This document shows, piece by piece, positions 23,572-32,422 of a DNA stretch of 64,000 nt. Position 1 is the stretch's first letter; each line of letters begins with the position of its first letter. Made by a program: the position numbers and the translations under genes. The stretch is from Eutreptiella sp. 'Long Island Sound 2002'. Lineage: Eukaryota; Euglenozoa; Euglenophyceae; Eutreptiales; Eutreptiaceae. Location: contig OZ038383.1 in the NCBI GenBank assembly GCA_964036045.1, positions 41,562,354 to 41,626,353 of the forward strand, written 5' to 3'. The notes under the pieces were generated by a model. The model was given only the letters and a program-made list of their open reading frames with translations. It made no database searches and was not told the origin of the DNA.

Positions 23572-23911
23572 CGGCTCACGTTGCAGGGTGAAAACCTGCC
23601 CAAAAGTGCCTCTCTGCGGCACTCTGAAAAAATATTTTTCATGGGGTACCCGAAAACACAGCAACAAAAAATCAAGCAAAAAACAATTAATTGGACCATT
23701 TTCATTTATTTTCAGGAAAACTGACTGCCCCGGAAAATTATTTATCACCCCAAAAATGCACTATTTTTTCCGGAAAACCACGACTTTTTCTTTCTTCTAC
23801 CACTTATGCTTTCCCATGAAAATACCCATGAGCTTGCAATCCTTTCCAAAACCAGTTTTTGGAAACCATGTTGCACGCAGCACCACAAGAAGCATTTTTT
23901 GGCACCCTTCT

Positions 23912-23931
23912 TTGCGCGAGGCTCCGCGCAA
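23912..23931. repeat. Palindrome site, left arm, outermost
   Basis: The halves are TTGCGCGAGG and CTCCGCGCAA, with two changes from the perfect form. It is equivalent to 52597-52616 in the other arm. Confidence 0.8.
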
Positions 23932-24019
23932 ACATTAACACAACACCGCAATAAAATGCATCACAGGGAAAAATGTGCCGCACAAGGTACTGGCAAAAAG
24001 GTCGTCGAAGAAGAATGCA

Positions 24020-24039
24020 TAGCGCGAGCCCTCACGCAT
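24020..24039. repeat. Palindrome site, left arm, after ParB-like stop
   Basis: The halves are TAGCGCGAGC and CCTCACGCAT. It lies just beyond the ParB-like stop codon and corresponds to 52489-52508. Confidence 0.7.
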
Positions 24040-24897
24040 AATATATCAGAACGAACAAGAAAAATACTTTTTCTTCGAAACAACTTGCATCTTAGCACCC
24101 ATAGACTTAGCAACGGACGTCTTACCCTTTGGCGGTGGTTTTGCAGGCTCGCCTCTTGGTTGGGACTGACGAGCTGGCTGCTTGAATGGAGCTCTGGCCC
24201 CGGTTTCCTCGGGCCTCGGTTTCGCTGCCGCTTTCTTCGCTGCCTTGCCTTGGGAGACCTGCGCTTCCTCTACCTCTTCTTCATCGATCTCCTCCTCCTC
24301 ATCTGCATCGCTCTCGTCGAATTCTTCACCGGTACCCGACTTCGCTGCCTGAGGCTTGGAAGCAGTCTTCTTCTTCTTTGGGGGCAGGTTCGTCACCAGT
24401 TGACTTCCACTTTGCTGCAGGGGCCTGTGCTTCTGCAGCTTGACCCTTCTGAACAATCTCTTCCTCCTTCAGCGACAACGCCTCAGAACCAAACTTGTCA
24501 TCGCGAACCCAAAGGTGAAAACCACGGTCTGTCCAGTTGGCTTGCTGGTCCCAATCACGAGACTCGTCCAGTTGCGACCCTTGTGTCAAGATGTGGTTCA
24601 ACTGATTCTGCACTCTGCTGACCCAGTCGGAGAGACTGTTGGTGGAGGCACCAAGAAGGTGCATGCGAGAATCTGGCTCGATGGCAGCAATCTTGCAAAC
24701 CAGGTGTGGCTGATGATCAATGAACACAAACGAAGGCCTGAAGCCCTTAGTCTCCTTCAGGTAATGAAGGTGAGTGTCGAAATACCACATAACATGCGTC
24801 ACCGGCAGGGGGCCACCAAATTCAGTGGCAACCATCTCCTGTACTTGAGTAGGTCCAAACGTCAGATAATTCGGAATCTGCAAAGAGAGAGAAGTTA

Positions 24898-24917
24898 TTG
24901 CGCGAAGCCTTCTGCAA
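24898..24917. repeat. Palindrome site, left arm, last ParB-like intron
   Basis: The halves are TTGCGCGAAG and CCTTCTGCAA, the most decayed of the set. It lies inside intron 24877-24944 and corresponds to 51615-51634. Confidence 0.65.
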
Positions 24918-25642
24918 AGAGATGACGTAATAATGAAATTATACCTTTTTTGTCCAGCTATCCGGTGACGCAATCAGCAACCAGCAAACGTCAAACAGTG
25001 TAGGATCTGCTGCTGCCTTTGGTTTGGTTGGCCAACTGACGATGGGAATACGCAACATGTTAGCCATGGGTGGCGCGTTGAAATCATCATTGAGACGCCT
25101 GTGTGTTTTCTTTCCAGAACGTCGTACATGTTGTCAACAACAGTTCGGGAACCGCAGAGAAGTGTATCAGCACGCACCATTTCTTCATACAGCCAGGATG
25201 GGCACATCGTCTCAGGAGCAAGATGTTCGAATATGTCGCCGTTGATGACAATCAGGTTCTTATCAATCTCCAAGAACCGCTTCGGGGATTCGTGGGCCAG
25301 AGCTGCAATTCGGGTCGCCTTAATTGTGATAGTTTGACTTGCCAGTAATGGATCCTGCTGTTTCACTGTCTTGAGGTCACCAGCAACGCCAGCAGCTGGG
25401 GGGACCACACGGCTCTTAGTAATCTCTGTACCCAGAAGTCTTTGGACTTTGAGGATTTTCATGGGAACGGGTTTGCCTTTCTTTGCCACCTGCCACAGTG
25501 GTGCGCAAATCATGGATTTCCATGCCGGCCATGGATTGCGACTTTTGCCTTCAGGTTCCCGGCAATAGCCCCATGTACCAAGAGTCACCTTCAGGGCAGG
25601 CCTTTCAAGTGCAGCAACCTCTTTGGGGGTGCGCATGTCCTT

Positions 25643-27682
25643 TTTTGAATGTTCTTAACCGCATCAACTTGTTCTGGGGCTGACGTCCCCCAAAGGAAGA
25701 CCTCGTGAGAATACGTACACTACTTGGAGTACAGAATATATCACGGAGGCGGTTCGCCTAGGAAAGCGAAAAAGATGGCTCTGATGGTTTCTTGGTGTAG
25801 ATTGATTGGTAGGTTTTGGTGATGAATTGGTTGCACTGAGGCTTGTTGTAAGCAGGGGGCTGGGTTCAGCTCGCACAGAAAAATGCAGGTGCACTGGGGA
25901 GTGCAGGCTGTGTTTTTCTTTCTGTGTGTTTTTCCATGTTTGTTTCCATGCAATCAACTGCTGGAGGGGCGGTGGAAAGCTTGTGGTTTGCTCTTGTGTT
26001 TCTGGGCCTACTGTGGGGTGTACTGCCCTGGTGGTTAGCCGGGTTTCCTGCTCCTGGGTCGGCCATACTCCACAGCAGCGAAAAGATAGTGGAAAACTAG
26101 AATGCATTGTTATTCAAAAACACCTGCAAGGTGGGGCGTCAGGGGACCTGAGTTCGTGTCAGGAGAGAAACCCATGTGTCTGAGTTGTCATAAGTTATAT
26201 AGAGGCTGAAAACGTATTCATGGTGTCATAGCAATCAAAAAGAGGGCAAACCTGAATATTCATGTGGGCTCCAGGACGTATTTAAAGGGCTGCCAGCCAA
26301 AGGGCAGGGCTCTGCTGTTAAGTCAAAATTCAGATTCAGATTTAGATCAGAAGTAGATGCAGTGGACAGTCGGCGGTAGTTTAAACACTTCTTGAGTTGC
26401 TTGGTCATCAGTCCTTCAGAGAGAAGGACTGGGCAAGGTGCAGCGTAAGTGGAGTGCTCGGAAGGATGGTCGATGTAGGCTTTGGAGGCAGTCCACGTTC
26501 ATGCCTGGCTGCAACGGTGTACTGCAGCGCTGTCAAACTTGGTGGCTGTCATCTTGGGCGCTGGCGGATGGAGTTGTTGATCATCAATAAGCACGTGCGA
26601 CAGAGCGACGCATACAAACGGGCTGCGTTGTTGTTTTCATTTTGGTAGAGGCTGTTGCTACTGGCCGCAGTGGGGTGCTGTAGCACGCGCTTCGGGGAAC
26701 GAGTCAATTGTTCATCAGGGAGGTCGTCCCGTCATTAACCGGCGGCGGTCGTGGCAGACAGGCTTCGAATATTGGAAAGGCGTTGAACGGAAGCTCATAT
26801 TCAGTCACACGGCGCTGGCATGCAGGCCTTGCGAGTCATTTGTTTGTCAGAGAGCTTGTTTTATCGTAATCCGGCGCCGGTTGAGGCAGACAGGCTTCGA
26901 ACATCAGAAGACGATGAACGGAAGCTCATCTTGAGTCACACGGCGCTGGCAGGCAGTCCTTCTGGCTCATTTGCTTATCAGGGAACTTGTTTTATCAAAA
27001 TCCGGCGGCGGTTGAGGCGGACGGCTTCGAACATCGGAAGACGGTGAACAGAAGCTCATCTTGAGTCACACGGCGCTGGCGGGCAGTCCTTGCGAGTCAT
27101 TTGTTTACCTGAGAACTTGTTTTATCAAAATTCGGCGGCGGTTGAGGCAACAGGCTTTGAACATTGAAAAGACGGTGAACGGAAGCTCATCTTGAGTCAC
27201 ACGGCGCTGGCGGGCAGGCATTGCGAGTCAACTTATCAGGGAACTTGTTGTATCCAAATCCGGCGGCTGTTGAGACAGACAGGCTTCTGAAAACATTAAA
27301 ACGGAGAACGGAAGCTCTTTTTGAGTCTTTTGGCGCTGGCACGCAGGCAATGCGGATCTTGATTGATCTCCATGTCGGCGCCTGATCTTTCTCAAAATCA
27401 ACGGAAGTGCACCCAGTTGAAGCGGTGTTTGTGTAACATAGTTGGGCTGGCTTTCGGTAATCGGCGGTATCCTCAGCTGCAGCAGAAAGACGGATACGCC
27501 GCGTCAAGCGGCCGATAGCTCCTGAAGACGGCCTGGACCCCTCAGTTCATCCGCAAATTCGTTTTTTGCATACTTTGAAAGGATTGGGTAATTCCACTTG
27601 CCATTAGAAATTATTGTGAGCAACTGGCGTCTTATCACCTGTGCCCAGCGCGAAAATATCGCGAGCGCCCGCCAATCTTGTG
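25643..27682. mobile_element. 2.0-kb insert flanked by 15-bp direct repeats
   Basis: GGTGCGCATGTCCTT occurs at 25628-25642 and 27683-27697. The right arm has it once (near 50890-50904, reverse complement), so this is a target-site duplication. A 15-bp duplication fits target-primed retroposition (LINE/SINE type) better than Ty3 or most DNA elements. No terminal inverted repeats are visible. The insert has no supported gene. It holds a 130-bp tandem array and, near 27648-27670, an inverted GCGCGAAAATATCGCG motif. Origin and family are unknown. Confidence 0.7.
26690..27360. repeat. Tandem array, period about 130 bp, five copies
   Basis: GGCGCTGGC recurs at 26811, 26942, 27072, 27203 and 27332, spaced 129-131 bases. 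Each unit also carries GAACGGAAGCTCAT, TTGAGTCACACGGCG and CCGGCGGCGGTTGAGGC-type segments. The units differ by a few substitutions and small gaps. Confidence 0.85.
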
Positions 27683-28070
27683 GGTGCGCATGTCCTTGGC
27701 TAAAGAACAGAAAAGGAGAAGGTGTAGCGCAGCCATGTAGAAACAGAACCCACGCCTCGTCGATGGTACAGACCTTTCTCAGGTTGAACGTACTTGCCGT
27801 TATGCGGGTGGTCCAGATACATTGGGAACCACTGTTCCAGGATGATGTCGTCGAACAATTTCTGCAACGATTTGAGAGTTGTTTTTTCTTCCTGCATCTC
27901 AGCTGCCACTTTCTTGTAGAACTCCGGCATGAGGATCCCGTCCAGTTTCATTAGCGCGTTCTTCGTGACTCACATGGGATTTTATGATGTCAAAAAATCC
28001 GGGAACTACTTGAGGTGCGAGTTGGGACACGATTTCTCTCTCACCCTGCATTTCAACTCATTCGGAATTT

Positions 28071-28490
28071 GTTATGAAGCCAAAAGGTTTAACCGCAATG
28101 TATCTTCAGGTATGTCACTACTACTATAGCCTGCTGCTGCATCGTTATGATGCAGAATTGCATGTAACTTGCTCTGCGGAGTGCTTGGTTGCTGTTCATT
28201 GAGCTTTGTACCTTTGAATTTTGGAACACATTTTGAAACACAGTTTGTCTCTCAACCTGCATTTGCACTTCTTCAAGCTTGTTACGAAGCCAAAAGGTCA
28301 AAGAGCACTACATCGTCACACATGTCACTACTACTTTGTACTGTTCCTGGATTGCCATGATGCAAATATACATGTAACGTGCTGTTCATTGATTTTCTTG
28401 TCCTCGTATTTTGAAGTGCATTTTGAAACACAGTCTGCGTTTCAGCACACTGTACAAGACCACCAGACAAAACACAACAACCAAAGCATA
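28071..28490. repeat. Two imperfect 210-bp direct repeats inside the terminal-inverted-repeat element
   Basis: Copies start at GTTATGAAGCCAAAAGG (28071) and GTTACGAAGCCAAAAGG (28281). They share TGTCACTACTACT, the ATGATGCA region, CATGTAAC and TTTTGAAACACAGT. They are non-coding. Confidence 0.75.
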
Positions 28491-28508
28491 GATGTGCATC
28501 ATTGTGCA

Positions 28509-28925
28509 TCACTGGTCATGGTTGTGTAGCTTTATGAGTTTGTCCAGCTTTTTCTCAATCATTGTCAGCGCCCTCGCAAGGCTGCTCGAAGTTTCCCTGT
28601 CTTGATGTGATTCTTCGGAGGTGCAGGTAATCGTCAAGTTGTTATCCACTTCCATGAGCACAAAGTATATCAGGCCCCTGGCATTCTTCGGAATCTCCAC
28701 TCTGTCGTACACATTCAATGCATGGAAGACACATCCTTCGTGCGGATGCTTCTCAATCTTTTCTCCCTCAGGCCTCCATATCAGGACCGGCTTGCGAACT
28801 CCGATGATCATTAAGGCAATTGGAAAACTTGTATCTGCTTCAATGTCAAATTTGATGGACCTTCTGCTGCCTTCCAGCACACGAAACACATGAGCTGCGT
28901 GATTGATGTGCATACTGAACTGCAT
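28509..28925 (-). CDS. Unknown 138-residue protein of the terminal-inverted-repeat element
   Basis: This is an uninterrupted frame starting near MMQFSMHIN and ending HNHDQ. The middle alternates short hydrophobic strands with charged turns (SIKFDIEADTSF, IALMIIGVRKPVLIW, ARGLIYFVLMEVDNNLTIT), suggesting a beta-sandwich. The C-terminal 30 residues look like a helix or coiled coil (LARALTMIEKKLDKLIKLH), a plausible oligomerisation tail. I do not recognise the family and it does not look like a transposase. Its intact frame contrasts with the broken genes around it, so the element may be younger than its host. The frame is also open upstream to the left-arm ParB-like exon, so a fused reading is possible but probably accidental. 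Confidence 0.55.
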   Translation of the reverse strand: MQFSMHINHAAHVFRVLEGSRRSIKFDIEADTSFPIALMIIGVRKPVLIWRPEGEKIEKHPHEGCVFHALNVYDRVEIPKNARGLIYFVLMEVDNNLTITCTSEESHQDRETSSSLARALTMIEKKLDKLIKLHNHDQ

Positions 28926-29119
28926 CATGATGTGCAATTTGAAGTTCAGCTCGCACCTCAAGTAGTTGTGGGATTTCTGGACATCATAAAATCCTATGTG
29001 TTCCTCCCCTTTGTCATGGAACTTCTGCAGACCTTTCACAGCTTCCGGACCAGCATAGTAGGCAAACGTCATGAAATCTTTCCACAATTTATGGGTTTTG
29101 TACTGAAAATGACAAGGTT

Positions 29120-29139
29120 ATGCGCGAGGCCTCGCGCAA
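29120..29139. repeat. Palindrome site, left arm, second ParB-like intron
   Basis: The halves are ATGCGCGAGG and CCTCGCGCAA, one base from perfect. It is inside intron 29103-29174 and is the partner of 50478-50497. Confidence 0.85.
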
Positions 29140-29556
29140 CGAGTAGTGTCGAAACAACGTTTAACGAACATACGAATTGACCAGGCTGCTTCCGTTCAGC
29201 GGTTGGAACCAGGGCACTCAACTGCACAGCATCCACAATGGCGATCTTGAGATTGTTGTACGTGTCAGGTAGGCTTCGCCGCCGCTGATCTTCAACACAT
29301 CGAATGAGGTTATCTGCTGCCTCATACAGCGGTATTGGCTCAACGTCTTGTGCGCTTCCTTGTGCTTGTCCCGCCAGCTTTGCACGGAGGGCCCACGGTG
29401 CATCAGGCTTCAGAATATCGGCGGTGCATGTAGTATGCCACTTCTGCAGATCCAGACACGCTGTCCGTCGCTTCTCCGGAATCTTTACAACCGCTTCAAC
29501 GCTGTGCTGTCCAGATAAACACCAATAATCGCCATCTGCAAATATGAAACAGGTCC

Positions 29557-29576
29557 ATGCACGAGGGCTCGCGCAA
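29557..29576. repeat. Palindrome site, left arm, first ParB-like intron
   Basis: The halves are ATGCACGAGG and GCTCGCGCAA. It is inside intron 29536-29608 and is the partner of 50041-50060. Confidence 0.8.
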
Positions 29577-30099
29577 CGAGAAGAACGAACAGTTGGTTGA
29601 TAACATACTATTATCTTCCAACAGAACGACGTGTATGGGGCCTGTTGGCGGTGCTGCTTCAAGTGACTCGATACGCTTTTGCAGTAACTTCGCATCTTTC
29701 CGTCTGATCTGTCCTTTTGTCTTCTCTTGGTCGATTCTCACGTTGTCCAGCTCAACCTCCACCTGCTTCCCATCTGGCTTCAGGTGGTCCTCGATGTCTG
29801 TACCCATTGTCAGGCCAGAATCTGGTGTATCCTTCTTCTTCCGCCCCTTCTTTGGTGTTCCAGCCTCCGATTCCCATTCTTCGGGGTCATGGTTGATATC
29901 TTCCTGTTCCTCACTTGTTTTTTTGGCGGGACTAGCCATTCTGCGATAGGAAGAAAGCCTGCAATGCAAGAAACGAAACATTAAAAAGGGTTGAAATCGT
30001 GGAGAATAATCAATGTGTGACGCGTTTTTAGGGAAAGGGGTACGTTATGGTTCAGAATGCAAAACTGAGAGGTCATGCAACTGTTTTTTACTAACAACC

Positions 30100-30119
30100 T
30101 TGCACGAGGCCTCGCGCAA
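30100..30119. repeat. Palindrome site, left arm, intergenic distal
   Basis: The halves are TTGCACGAGG and CCTCGCGCAA. It lies between the transposase-like stop and the ParB-like start and is the partner of 49491-49510. Confidence 0.85.
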
Positions 30120-30153
30120 GAGAGGGGATGTAATAACCTCTTGTTGACGCTGT

Positions 30154-30173
30154 TTGCGCGAGGCCTCGCGCAT
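30154..30173. repeat. Palindrome site, left arm, at the transposase-like stop
   Basis: The halves are TTGCGCGAGG and CCTCGCGCAT. It abuts the transposase-like stop codon and is the partner of 49436-49455. Confidence 0.85.
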
Positions 30174-31940
30174 CACTGCATGGTCTCCAATCTTCTTCGA
30201 ACGTTTTGGATCGTGTCAGCCTCTCTCTGCTCCTCCAACACACTGTGTTCGGGGATCAGCTCGGACAATTTTCTTTTAAAACCAGCCTTAAGCAGCCCCT
30301 GCTGCGTCAGCACTAACAACACAGACACAAGGACTTTTTTGTAATGGTTAGAACCCTTTGCAATTAGAAGAGACGGTGGAAAGCTAGGTACACCCCTGCG
30401 TGGCCAATGTGCCTGGATTGCACAAGTAGGCTCCGCACACCACCTAACCCAAGGCACATATAGACGCTCTGCATTCAAGTAAGCAGTTAACCGCTGACGC
30501 ACGGAATTGACAAAGGAATTGGGGATTTTGCACACTTTCACCCTGTGACCTTCTTTCGGGATAGTGATTAGATGGTACAGATCGTCAATGTCTTCAATTG
30601 TCACTGCACCCCTGTTCTGGCCTTTCTTTGTCACAAGGCTGGAGAGCAGACTTTCACAAAGCTCCTCAGCAAAAGCCTGTCCAGGCATGGCTGAGTGCCA
30701 TGCAGTGTGGCACAATAACGCAGTTGCAACAGTGCGTTCGTACTTTAAAACTGTGTCCCCCATGTTCAAACGGTCCAAAAGACACATAACGATTTGCAAT
30801 CCCTCGGAAGCAGAAACACCCGTGTTGGCGGTCTCACCGGCCCAATTGCACTGCCTAACGACGTGTCCTAGTCATAGTAACATTGAACAGTATTGTGTTA
30901 ACAGAACCTGTATGGCTTTACACACAGCGTACCGGAGACGACTTCGCCAATTTGCTGGACGTGCCAACCCAAGGGAGTGACATTTCGTGTTGAGACGCCG
31001 TATATCGGGACCCATACCCAACAGCAGTGCACCAACAGTTATCTCCATTGTGATCAGCTTGGGAAAACAGGGGACCGTGTCACCGCTGCGCAACAAACCT
31101 TTACGGAAAAAAGTCACAATCGGCCAAAATGAGCGAAATGTTTGTGTAACGCAAAATTTGTACGCGTGCCAGAAACCATATAACATAGGGTGTGAACGCA
31201 AAAATAGCCGGACATTCCAACCCGTTGTTTTTTCACCATACATCATTTTACAAATGCGGTAATGGATGTTCTCATCACATAAAACAGGGACCACTGGGCG
31301 AGTGTGCTGTGCCAAGTCCCTAGTGAATTGCAGTAGGTTAAGAAGCGAAACGCTGCCGCTTACCTTTTCTTTGCTTAGACAGAGAGGCCGACAATGTGGT
31401 CTCTTGGCAGGCACAGGGCGAATAATGTCAAGCGGTGCCCTAATGTTTCGCACAACAGGCTGTGTGTGCAGGATACGTGCAAACGTTCCCTCGGTGTTCC
31501 CCAGCATGCGTGCAACAACAGGAACACGCCGTTCAAGCTCTTCCGGGCTAGGATGACCATGCCAGTAGCGCGGTGCATCCCGCAGTAGCAAAATGGCCAA
31601 CGCTGTTGCGTTAAGGCTTTTGTCCTTCTTGTCAGGGTTTGTGGTAAATAGTTGTCCATCCACAACACAACCAGCTGCTGGTGTATTTTGTTCCATGTTG
31701 TCTGTAACCTGACTGCGGCCTTTTTCTTCACTGAAGGTGCGCTATATCGCGCCAGACCTGACCTTGCTAAAATGCGACGCTGCACCCTACTTCCCTCTAT
31801 CGTAATAACAGACTTTGGTTTCCCCTGGTACGAGACTGCGCGGTGGCGCATCAATAAATAAAGGCGCCAGGCCTCTTCTATTAAAACAGCGACCCATCTC
31901 TTACCCTCTGCCGCGATTGCCTTTTCAACGCTGCAACGCA
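30173..31940 (-). pseudogene. Transposase-like gene, left-arm copy, main part
   Basis: This continues the gene that starts at 42950, after the Ty3 element 2 insertion (31941-42759). Together the parts encode about 650 residues. Acidic motifs spaced like an RNase H-fold transposase are LW(M/V)DN (31651-31665) and LCDENIHYRICKMMYG (31268-31279). The latter is followed by GFWHAYKFCVTQTFRSFWP, similar in style to the HxxK segment of KDZ-type transposases. KDZ membership is an inference. Defects are a lost stretch of about 14 bp after the LWMDN motif, which shifts the frame, and an in-frame TGA near 30869. The C-terminal third (SVRQRLTAYLNAERLYVPW) is well conserved with the other arm. Confidence 0.62.
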
Positions 31941-32422
31941 TTGTAACGGCAGCAGTGACAGCACTCAATTTATACATCAATGTGATCAGAATTTCAATGA
32001 TTCTCAGATGTACATTAGTGCAGTAGATTTTCCGCTTGTTTTCATGTTTTCCGTTCGCCGCCAGATGTCGCCTGTGAACGCGCGTCGAGTCGCATTTGTC
32101 TTTCGTGATTTCCCAATCGGATTTATTTAAATTATTTCGAATGATTTCACGTTGTGTCATTATGTGCGATGGATGCACCTTGAGATTCTATGTCTGCTCC
32201 ATTTTTGTAGACCGGGTTTTCTGACTATTCGTATTCCACCATGGAGTTCAATGGACTTACAAGTGCTTCGCATATGTCGCTCCCCGAGGCTGGATATGGG
32301 TCTGAAGAGGGTCAGTTGGGTTCGGAGATATCAGGGGCAGTGTTGGGCGTTACGACCCCTGGGGCATCAAGGTCACAGGCTTCGCAATTACAAGAAAGAT
32401 CCGCCACTATGCAGCGGTTACA
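31941..32422 (+). repeat. 5' LTR of Ty3 element 2
   Basis: This 482-bp repeat with TG...CA ends matches 41736-42132 plus 42677-42759. It contains the gag start codon at 32241-32243 in a strong context (CCACCATGG). Confidence 0.9.

Larger units (their letters stand above)
23572..24045 (-). repeat. Distal non-coding end of the left arm
   Basis: This region matches 52483-52958 in reverse complement, including a T-rich stretch, the block CGCAGAGAGGCA / CGCGGAGAGGCA and the terminal CGGCTCA. It carries two of the recurrent palindromes (23912-23931 and 24020-24039). No protein frame is shared between the two arms here, so I read it as the element terminus. Confidence 0.75.
27971..29000. mobile_element. 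1.03-kb element with about 54-bp terminal inverted repeats
   Basis: The left end starts CACATGGGATTTTATGATGT. The right end, read inward on the minus strand, starts CACATAGGATTTTATGATGT. Similarity extends to ACTACTTGAGGTGCGAG. The uninterrupted right arm shows the empty site, so this is an insertion into exon 3 of the left ParB-like gene. No clear target duplication is seen: the flanks rejoin with at most one extra base. It contains one minus-strand protein gene and a non-coding half with two copies of a 210-bp repeat. It resembles a non-autonomous DNA transposon carrying a passenger gene. Confidence 0.78.
24046..29939 (-). pseudogene. ParB-like gene, left-arm copy (interrupted by two insertions)
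   Basis: Exons by comparison with the right arm: 29609-29939, 29175-29535, 29001-29102 plus 27698-27970, 24945-25642 and 24046-24876. Introns at 29536-29608, 29103-29174 and 24877-24944 have GT-AG ends on the minus strand. The N-terminus (after a charged leader) reads as a ParB/Srx nuclease-like fold: VELDNVRIDQEKTKGQIRRK, PIHVVLLEDN, then YWCLSGQHSVEAV. The key Arg of the GQHR box is Ser here. A middle region of unknown fold follows, and the protein ends in acidic then Lys/Pro-rich segments. Exon 3 is split by a 1.03-kb element and the following intron by a 2.0-kb insert. Translation start ATG is at 29937-29939. Confidence 0.68.

Noticed and set aside
25664-26107. 147-codon minus-strand frame in the 2.0-kb insert
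   Set aside because: No motif and no second copy to test it; composition looks random.
26690-27360. CRISPR array
   Set aside because: Adjacent 130-bp units without short conserved repeats and unique spacers, in a eukaryotic context.
27648-27670. GCGCGAAAATATCGCG motif as another member of the 20-bp palindrome family
   Set aside because: The central bases differ completely and it lies in the later insert, not in the original arm.
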